Assembly (NCBI RefSeq): GCF_964355755.1 | Contig: NC_092670.1 | Location: 3,869,001 to 3,933,000, forward strand | From: Antedon mediterranea | Taxonomy: Eukaryota > Echinodermata > Crinoidea > Comatulida > Antedonidae | Direction: 5' to 3' | Length of the DNA: 64,000 bases | Program-made: the position numbers and the translations under genes | The notes under the pieces: generated by a model | Databases searched by the model: none | Seen by the model: the letters and a program-made list of their open reading frames with translations, nothing else | What the model was told of the DNA's origin: nothing | Shown: positions 12,901-22,900 of the stretch, in pieces | Numbering within the stretch: position 1 is the first letter of the stretch | Layout: each line of letters begins with the position of its first letter

Positions 12901-14220
12901 TGTTAATACAACACCACATACAGTAAATACTTTAATCGATTCCCATGTTTTGGGAAAGTAGATTAGCACATGCATAGGTCATGACCCTAAACAACCTTCA
13001 TTGATATTAATATGATACATACATTATTATATTAATTAAATTGATATTTGTAAGTGAAAGAATCAAGTGACTAAACAATGAATATTCATAGCTAACTATT
13101 AATATTCATCAACTTTTAAATCTAACTATTTTATTTCTACATAATTAAATGAATAATCAATGGATATTCATAACCATTATGCATATTCATTATGCTATTC
13201 CAAAATACCGAAAGCAAACAATGTTTTTGATATTTCTTTCCTTAAAAATATTTCCTTTTTACATCATTCATATTTATTAATTAACAAGTAAGTATGCACA
13301 ACAAAGTTTGTTTTCACCAAAAACAAAACTGTAAAAGGGTAAACATATACTGTATGTAGATTTTTCACAACACATAATTTACCATTAAACATTTTTCAGT
13401 TTGGCCTGAAAAATGTTTAAGTTGGAGAGGGCAAAGAAACTTTCTTATTTACTTAACTTTCTGAATAAAATGTATTAATAGGAAATCACAACAAAGTACT
13501 AATAACAGACTTACTAAAATGTAAACATAATATATATACATAATTATATATCATTTAAGCAATTAATAATGGAACGGGAGATAAGCTAGTACATTATACA
13601 GTATTTACAAATTTGCAGCCTTCACTATTTTATAGAATAAAAATGATATCAGCATTAAATAAGCCAGTGGGTAAATCTCTATGGAATTCATTTAAAAGCA
13701 ATATGCTATAGGCCTATAACATTGAATGTGAAACATATAACAATAAAGAAACAAGTATAGAAAAATGGATAGCTTTACGAAATACTATTATACTAATATA
13801 ATTTCTAATTTGATATGATTTATCAGAAAAGGAATTACTGTGATACGAGTTACAAGTGGTACTGATCTATTATGATTTTTATTTCGTTTTATCTTGTATA
13901 TATAAATACATTGTATAATCCGGGTTGTAAAATGAAAACCAACAAATGAAAATGAAAATCTCACAAATTCTTTATGTGTTAAATATTTTTTAAACGAGAT
14001 AGATGATAATGATGATCATTGTCAAGTGTATATAGACAAAATATAAGATAATTAATGAAAAAATGTAATACGGAATTCATAAATGTAAAAATGTTACTGA
14101 TGAATTGTAACGACATTTAGAATAAACAAAAATGTGTTAAATTATATGATTTTCTGTAATGACATGAGATAATATGAATTTGAATAAAAGTGGTGTTGCG
14201 CCACAAGAGAGAAAAAAAAA
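12901..14220. other. AT-rich intergenic stretch
   Basis: Very AT-rich sequence with short ATTCAT-type repeats near 13080-13190. I see no gene, RNA or complete transposon. Confidence 0.35.
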
Positions 14221-14549
14221 TGTAAAACATTAAGACGGATTAAGCGAATAAAAATATTCGAAACAAAATAAATAAAGAGAATTCGAAATTTAAAATTCAC
14301 TGTACACTCTACGCGAGCCAAATTTGGATATGCTTGATGAACAGTGTAAACAAGCGAAACAGCAAAGTGGCCTACGTTACATTTTGTTAAATATCCAAAT
14401 TACGATTATCGGGATTGTATGTAATATCAAGGTAATGATTATTGTTAATCAATAAAATTAAAAACCTTATAAAGTCTTATATTTTACATTATCGAATTAC
14501 GGTACATTTGTAAGTAGGCCTACGGTAGTTTGGTTTATTAGTTTAATTT

Positions 14550-16758
14550 CTAATTAACTTCTAGTGTCACATTAGGAGGCCTATCACATTCTTCTCTATT
14601 TTCGTCTTCAATTTGTACGTGACCAGCTCTTCCATATCCATTGGTTTCCGCGTAATTAAAAACTTGGTGCCAAATGTGGCGTTTCTCGACTTCCTGTTTT
14701 GCGATATATTCTTGACTTGTAAAAAGCATTGACAGTAATTTAGGAAACGCTCCCATTGCCAATGTTAACATAGACTTACTAAGTTCAGTAAATGTCTCAA
14801 AATCATCATTAGTTGAAACAATTTTAGAATAAGCGATTACAAAGAAAGCTGCAACAATCACGTTCCATAAAATCAATTTTGCCTTCTCAACACTCGTCTT
14901 TTTGCATTTATTGATGACGTGAAAGAGCAATGCTTCTGGAACTGTTGGAACCAATTCCGTGTATATAACGAGTGGTTTGGATATTACATGAGTATTTCTT
15001 AACGGAAGAAAGTAATGCCTTTGAACGTCTAGTTCACTACCAATCAAATTGTAATCAAGGCTGTCACGACCCGACTGCCAGGCCTCTCCTGCATTAACTA
15101 TGGTACGCCAAACTGCGGCGTAAGAGTTGTAGTATTCTTTAAAGCTACTTATGATGTACCAACAAAAGAAGAGGATTGTAATAACTCGTAAAACGACTTC
15201 GTTTTCCTCTCCGTAGTTGGTTACTATGCCTATAGTTGTTAAAACAATAATTTGCACAATTAAGTAGGCAATGGCCATTACTTGTAGTGAGAGAATTGCT
15301 ACAAAAACGGTAAATAGTAATGCACGTACGACAGACCATATAATATACAATGTAGTACACACTATAGGAAATCGTCTAGTCCTATGCGGTTGACTGTAGA
15401 ATAATTTGAAGATTGATAGTATTGGTGCTGATATAAAGTAAAAAACAGGAAATAGGCACCTTAGTAGACGAATGCAGTGACGAAACTATTGACAATAACA
15501 TACAAAAATCGAATTCCTGAACTATTCGAGGTTGTCTCGACAAATGACCTGTCCCTCCAAATCTTCCAGTTGGTCACAATTTCAAAACGATTTATTATTT
15601 GGAAATAAAGACACGTGTATCGGTTGCTGTCAAATTCAAATCCACAATCAGATCCATCGTTGAAAACAGACAAAGATCCAGGATGAATAGTAATGATCAA
15701 CAATGCAAACAACTGAATGTACGATATTGGACCAGCATAATAAAAGTAACACCAGAAATTACATAGTATGTAATCAAAGTTATTTCCCTCATACATGGCT
15801 GCCTGATATACGACTTTTGATTGCACATATGGAATTAAAAACATAAAACTGTGCATATTATCCCCACTCGAAGGCTTAACATGTATTTACGTGAGTTACC
15901 CCAGTGTAAGATGGCGTACTTTGAACCTATAGGTAACGGATAATTCAAAGCTAATCTTGGTTCGTGAGTAGCTGTTATCAAATTTAGAGATTCTTCTTGA
16001 GTGTATGTACTTCGAATAACATTATACATTTTACGATGGCTATTTTGTATTAATACTCCAATTAACAAGGGACAAAATAACATCACCAACAAACCGATTG
16101 CATTAATAGGAACGCTCCAGTAAAACATGTTCTGCTGTGGTTTGCAACCTTGTCCATCTGTAATAGTTAAACACGAGTAGCGACTATGTCCTTGCAATGC
16201 AGTGTAAATGTATTTGTAAACTGGAATAGCCGTATCGTAATCATACATAGAATACCCCGTGTTACTAAAGCAAAAAATATCGCTTTCACTACGATTACTT
16301 ACTATATTTTCCATGGCAAAAACTAAATTCTTATTGGTGAGCCAACAGTCATTCTCAAATATCAGGCCAACTAAGATTCTTTTATGTGTTATTGTTCCAA
16401 AAGACAAATAATAATAGTTCACTGGATAGGACATTATATTTTCTCCAACTTTATTAACCCAAGTAAATGGGACATTCGCATCTTGACCTTGAAGGTCATC
16501 AACTGAAAACTCTACAACAGAAATATAATCTTTTTTAACACGAGAAATCAGTTGTTCCGGAGAAATCTTTCTCCAGGAATCGAAATCTATAATAGTTGGT
16601 ATAGTCATCTCACAAAATTTCCAATTAGGACCATAAGGTTTTTCGGCGGGTTCCTTTGCCCATGAACACCTATCAATGGGAGAAGTACTGTTGGTAACAC
16701 CATAAACATTCCTATTTACAATAAATAAAATTACAAAACACATACAATATAACGCCAT
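14550..16758 (-). pseudogene. paralogue of the 7473-9569 membrane protein, with two frameshifts
   Basis: This copy has the same layout as the intact gene: a MALY signal peptide, an ectodomain with Asn-linked sequons, then multiple hydrophobic segments. Homology runs through the whole length but in three frames: 15835-16758, 15461-15856 and about 15485 down to 14550. One shift lies near 15840-15865, just after the EPRLALNYPLPIG..YAILHWGN segment. The other lies near 15475-15495, inside a membrane region. The intact paralogue has no intron at either place, so splicing is an unlikely explanation. The two copies have diverged a lot in the ectodomain and less in the core. It is either a recent pseudogene or a gene with sequencing indels. 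Confidence 0.7.
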
Positions 16759-18766
16759 TTTCTTCTCGAATACTTACACTTGCAGTGTTCAGTTTATAAA
16801 TTAAAGTACAGTACAACTATATGAAAGCGGTTTTCGTTGGAGAATTGTTTACGTGTGTTTGAATCCGTCAAACGATTATGACCAATAATTTATAGTCACA
16901 TGATAGCAGGATAGTTCAATTCAATAAATTGGTCTTTCGAAAATACTGAATGCTTGTCAAACAAAACCTATATTCAGACTATGAAGTTAAATCAGTGAGG
17001 TACGACCTATCAATTACAAATATCGCAATAACAATGACAACTATACATTTAAAGGGACAACAGAAACGCATAGAAATTGGGACCGATTTCGAACTTCCTC
17101 ATTCCTTATTAGTGTCATGGGGATATGTTTAATTGTCTTTGTATTTGACAAAGGCCTATTTTTATTATTCATTTAAACATCTTTAACGATGGTGGTCTGT
17201 CCAGTTAAAACATGTAAATTGTTATGCTTATGTATATGCTTATTCTTTTTGGTCGAAATAAAATAATGTTAATTGAATTGAAAACAATCACATGCTAATT
17301 ATATAAATACAAAATAAACACTACTGTGCAAATGCTACTATTTGTTTTAGATTTTTTAAGTAACGCCAAAATAATAGCCTTTACACTGGTAAATATACAT
17401 ATTATATCAATAGTTGAATTAAATAAACATTCATAAAAATTGACAATAAAGTCAGGGGTTCCACTCCAATTTGTGCAAATTGGACATTCCTGAACTTTTT
17501 CTAACATTGTAATATAAAGTAGGATGGATAGATTATTCATGCGCATAATCGACGATTCAAGATGAATATTTAAAGACAATATTGAAGAAAGAGTATATAA
17601 CGGACATAATGAATACAAAATTTAAACTCACATTCCTCTGTCACAGTGGCTGGTATATTTGGTAGATCTGTCTGCTTCCTATATTCCAGAGAAAAGATAA
17701 GGAAATTGAACGAATGAATTATACTCTGATGATACGACAGCATACAAACCAAGCCAGCATACCACTTAGGCTTTTTTTTAAAACTAATGCTATGCATTAC
17801 TATATCTTATTACAGTATTATTATTTTAAAAGATTAATCACCTAAACTAAAATTGAATGAAATGACATACCTTCTTAATATTCATTCTCAAGCGCGGAAC
17901 CAGTCTCTAGCCGACAACAAGACAACATCCCAGAAGGACGCATAAAATGAGAAATGTAACTCTTATAATCAAATCTTAAAATCAAAGAAGTTATTGTTCA
18001 GTTTATTTGGAAATAAGTTATACACAAAAAGTGGTACTGTTAGATCTTAAATATTAACTTTCCATATTAAATATGTATAATATGATAAGTGTTTTTAAAA
18101 ATAATGTTTTCTCTCCATATCATGCTGATCAAGTTTCTAGCCCATTTAAGAACAATAAATTATTTGAAAATCTACTAATCAGTTTAAGTAAGAAAGTATA
18201 TAAAGCAGTGAAATACATACCATCATGAATGCTTTGACACGTGTCATCATAAAATCCAAACCAATCATAGATACTTGTTATGATTTATGAAGACCTCACA
18301 ATTAAAGACAATTTCACTCAAATCAGGACCGTTTTAATATAATATGTAATTTATTTATTTTAAAAAGCAAAGTTCATTAATTACAAGTAAATATGAAATG
18401 ATAAAAATATACAAATAGGGATAAATCCATGTATTCAACCGTATCCAATCAAAGTAATATATTCCATATACCAACGTCTGTGTAAAATAACTACATACCT
18501 TTTCAATTCATTATGAAGTTTGGATTATGATAATTAGGTATAATTTTTGTTTTCACAGTTTGACAAAATAACTAAATAATACGCCTAATGGCAAAACATC
18601 ATTCCCTGTAGGATTCTAAATAATTCTAATTAACACAAGTGTAGAAATGTGGGCCCTATACAACACGTAAAAGTTCATACAAAGTTTACGATAATATGAT
18701 TTGGGCACGGAAACCTATAAACAAACCAATGATCTGTTTCCCTAATCTTGTTGTAATTATGAATAT
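16759..18766. other. non-coding stretch between the membrane-protein copy and the EGF/CUB gene
   Basis: No clear gene is present. Two short minus-strand open stretches near 17430-17500 and 17627-17678 have splice-like borders, but joining them in phase gives a stop, so I do not annotate them as exons. Confidence 0.35.
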
Positions 18767-19036
18767 TCAAACTAGTGTAGGCTCTGTTACAGTAGTTGAG
18801 TAGTATAGACAGTCAGCAAATATAGATTGTTCTTCTGGGTTCCAGTTCACGGAGACACTTGTAATTTGGGGTTCATCTTTACCAACGCTAGTAACAGCTG
18901 CTAGATTTTCTTGCAATCTAGAATTGATGGTCATGTAGAAATGGCTGTTTTCGCTATTTACTGTTGCATATCCAAATGTCACACAAGAAGTTAATGCAAT
19001 AATGTCATTTCTTACATTTTGCCTACTGTATAAGGA
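18767..19036 (-). CDS. possible exon of unknown gene, ending in a stop
   Basis: An open stretch of about 85 codons follows a good acceptor (pyrimidine tract and TATACAG at 19037-19043) and ends in TGA at 18767. It encodes a Cys-containing segment with VSVNWNPEEQ. I first read it as an avidin-like end of the fibropellin-like gene, but the match is weak. Its reading phase also does not fit the phase-1 donor of the exon at 19878. It may belong to another gene or be chance. Confidence 0.2.
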   Translation of the reverse strand, partial: SLYSRQNVRNDIIALTSCVTFGYATVNSENSHFYMTINSRLQENLAAVTSVGKDEPQITSVSVNWNPEEQSIFADCLYYSTTVTEPTLV

Positions 19037-19877
19037 TTAAGAATACAGTTTTCCTGCATAAAGCACACAGTACATTCACCAAAAGGAAACAAGAAAGCAA
19101 GATAAGAAATTTATGGTGCAGACTACTCCTATTTAAAAAGATAATTTTGAAAGAATACTAAACATTAAAAACTTTTCAGTAAATAATTATCTTACTATAA
19201 AATGTAGGAAAAAAATTTGAAACAATTTACCTTCAAATTATAGAAAAAACGCCTAGTATAAAATCTCCTACATAAAAAGTATTACAAATTATTGTTTGCT
19301 TGTGTTGGTATTTGAGCTCCACGTCAATCATCAAATTAAAGTTTTTAAACAGTAATAAATATACATAAAAGGTAATAATCATTAATAAATAAAACAAATA
19401 TAGCCTACACTCTTGAAAGCCAACCTAAAAACAAAACTCAACCAAAAAAACACAACCCATTTCAGAATATATAAAGGGTTAAATGGCTACAAATTATATG
19501 CAAAACGAAAACTATATCATAATAACACGAACCTTCGGGTAACTGGAACTAATAACAAAAGAAGGATGCACGGGATGATAGAAACAATAATGAGCGTCCA
19601 GTTGATCAAAAAATTGTCACTTTCTAAATCACTATTTATTTATTTATTTATTGCCACCATTACCTTAAAAAACATAATATACACATATACATATCTAGCA
19701 ATGTAAAAATAAATCCAATACAGTACAGTATTAAAATTCTTGCTAACTTGATTAAAAACAAATTTGGGAACCTAAATTTAAAACACTAGAAATAATCTGT
19801 AACAAATTATATGTTACAGTTACTAGAAAACATACACATACAATTAATGTTTAAAGTAATAGTTTAAATTTTTTTAC

Positions 19878-19991
19878 CTTGGCTGCAAACAATGCCAGTG
19901 TAGCCTAATGGACAAATACATTCAAAGGTGTTGCGTCCATCATTGCAAACTCCTCCATTCAAACATGGTTGGCTAGTACATTCATTTACAT
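19878..19991 (-). CDS. exon 8 of EGF/CUB gene: EGF domain
   Basis: 114 bp, phase 1-1, with [16 protein letters not shown] and [14 protein letters not shown] giving the six cysteines. Borders: TTTTTTCAG|ATGT and CCAAG|GTAAA. The open phase at its 3' end means at least one more exon should follow, but none was identified down to 17 kb. Confidence 0.82.
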
Positions 19992-22900
19992 CTGAAAAAA
20001 ATGAAAAACATTCAATTTGTTATGTTATTATCTCTAAATGAAAAATGTAATCCACTCCCCTTATAGTAGGAATTATAACATACACACAAAGTAAATTGAT
20101 GGAAACATCACATATGCCTTGGGAAGTTTACTAACTATAACTAACACAACAACTCTACTAAAACTTGGTAATCCTATATTTTAGACAGTACACCATACCA
20201 GTAAAATTATGTTGGCACTGAAGCCTGCTATCAGTTTTAATTCAATAATACAGTACCTCTATCACAGTTGTATCCTTCCCATCCTGGTAGACAGTCACAT
20301 GTGTAATTGTTGGCTAAATCATTACACTGACCACCATTTCTACAAGGGCTACTACTGCACTCGTTGATGTCCAGCCCACAGTTGTATCCTTCCCATCCTG
20401 GTAGACAGTCACATGTGTAATTGTTGGCTAAATCATTACACTGACCACCATTTCTACAAGGGCTACTACTGCACTCGTTGATGTCCAGCCCACAGTTGTA
20501 TCCTTCCCATCCTGGAGGGCAATTGCATGTGAAACGGTTAATTTGATTGAAACAGGTTGCTCCATTTTGGCAGGGGGCGCTTTCACACTCGTCAATATCA
20601 ATTCCGCATAAATTGCCTGTGAAACCTAACTCGCAGATGCATGTGAACTTTTGTCGTCCGTCTATGCATGTTGAACCATTTTGGCATGGGTTGCTATCAC
20701 ATTCATTCACGTCTACATTTAAAATTTAATATTTTCTTGTTGAACTTTGTATTAAAATGGTTAAAGCTACTTATTATTTATGGTCTTGAATATTAACATA
20801 CATAAAAAAAATTACAAAACAGATCCTGTTTCCCAGTTCAATAATGATGAAGCCTATTGCTGTTATATTTCACCACCAAACATCTTTCCACCCCACCAGA
20901 CAATGTTTTGCATAATCTTTCATTGGAATGTTTGTTCAAATTAACTATAAAAAAATAAAGAGGTGAAAGTTTATTTTATTATGTTTAAATTTACGTGTAA
21001 ATCAAAATGGTACAAAGGTAAAGGTTTCTTTACTCTTTTTCGGCCACAACAACTGTGTAAAAACAGCAACAGACAGAATAGACCAAAAAATGACAAAACC
21101 ATAGGCAACATGCACTGTTACTTATACAAAGAAAGGGTATCTTTAATGCTCTTTTTTTCTATTATGGTCTAGAAATCACGATCCATTAAACACAATAGCA
21201 GACTGAAACAGAAAAGAGTAGGCAAAACAAAAGGGAACATGCACTGTTTATCAAAAAGTTTCATATTTGCTATGAATTATGATTCCAAGCAGTTTTCTAA
21301 CTTACCAACTTGACAAAAAACACCACTCCAGCCTGCTGCACATGTGCAAAAATAGCTGTCTAGCAAGATCTTTACAGAAGGCGCCATTCTGACATGGACT
21401 GCTGGCACACTCATCCACATCTGCAAATTAAGTCACATTATCATTAGTTAATTTTATATTTACATTAAATAAAAAACAAATTCCAAATACTTAATCTTAA
21501 CTGACATACAAGTGATTAAAAACCCAGCTTCCAGAACACACAAAAACAAAAGGAGGACTAATCAGTACTTAACCATAACGATGAATGCTTTATCATAATT
21601 CTACTGAGTAAATAGTAGGCTATATTTCAGAAATCAAATAACTTTTTTTTAAATAAATTTTATTTCCATTCTAAAATGAGGATTGGATAGGATTTGAATA
21701 CACAGCGTCAGGATTGTGTCAGAATTTTCAATATACCAAAATGTACCCTTTAACCTTGTATGTGAACATAGGTCAGTATCAAATCAGCATACTTACTTAT
21801 TTCACAGATGGTTCCTATATATCCTGGTGCACACGTACATGTAATTCCACTGATCAGATTATTACACACACCACCATTTAAACAATGACATTCATTTAAA
21901 TCTAATAATAGAAAATAAAGTAAAATTGATTATAACACACCTAAATGTATTACAGTCAACTCTCCCAATACCGGACTCTCTGAAAACCAGAAACTCTCCC
22001 AATACCAGACTTTTTTTGAGGACCAAAAGGTCCCAAATTTATATTTACCATTAAAAACACATTCCGAATACCAGACTTTCCGGAAAACCAGACTTATTTG
22101 GCCGGCCCAAAGGTGTCCGGTATTGGGAGAGTTGACTGTATTTGTCATTTGTTTGGATAATTGTGGGCCATATGGCATTTTATTAACACACTTGAATTCC
22201 TAACAACTCTTTTTTAATGAAAAAATAAATTCATCTTTCACCTCATGAAATTATTCGTACCATCGCACTCATAAACATTCATTATTTACCTCCGCCAAGG
22301 ATGTATATGTAATCGATCGGGTGTGTTTGTTTGTTTGTTACTTGGCCAAATTGAAAATTGGCCAAGTATGTTGATCTGTTCGGTTTGTGTGTTTGTCTGT
22401 TTTTTTTTTGTTTGTCATCACTCTGGCGCTTACAATTTTGATTCCAATAACTCCAAATTACTACGATACATGTCGGCTGGTGCAAGGACGACACTGCCCA
22501 ATTTTGGTGAAAATCCTGACCATGGTCCCAATTCTGGACCACTTTTTAGAATTATTTTCAGACCTGCTAGTGTTAAGAGATAGGACAGAAATTTCACAAG
22601 CCGGTGAGCAGTCTTAAAGTAATAACAAGTAAACTAAAATTGCATTTTCTCGAGAACTATTTTTGTACAAGAGGCAAGAGTTATAATTTTTGATTTGTAA
22701 TTTTAAAACTTAATTAGATTTATTTTACAAAGTTTTTGATGCAAGTAGTTTAAAAAACCTATTTCTTTTCAAATTCACCCGTGTGTTTTTCGCGTTGTTG
22801 TTCTATTGTTCGGTTTGGGTGTTTGTTTGTCATCACTCTAGCGCTCACAATTTTGATTCGAATGACTCCAAATTACTACAATACAATAAGGTCAAAACAC

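Noticed and set aside
17295-17797. Short Cys-containing minus-strand segments, possibly the 3' exons of the EGF/CUB gene
   Set aside because: Splice-like borders exist, but joining them in phase creates a stop, and no domain could be recognised.
18767-19036. Avidin-like domain of a fibropellin
   Set aside because: Only a VNW-type motif is reminiscent; the rest does not fit, and the reading phase is incompatible with the preceding EGF exon. Kept only as a low-confidence exon.
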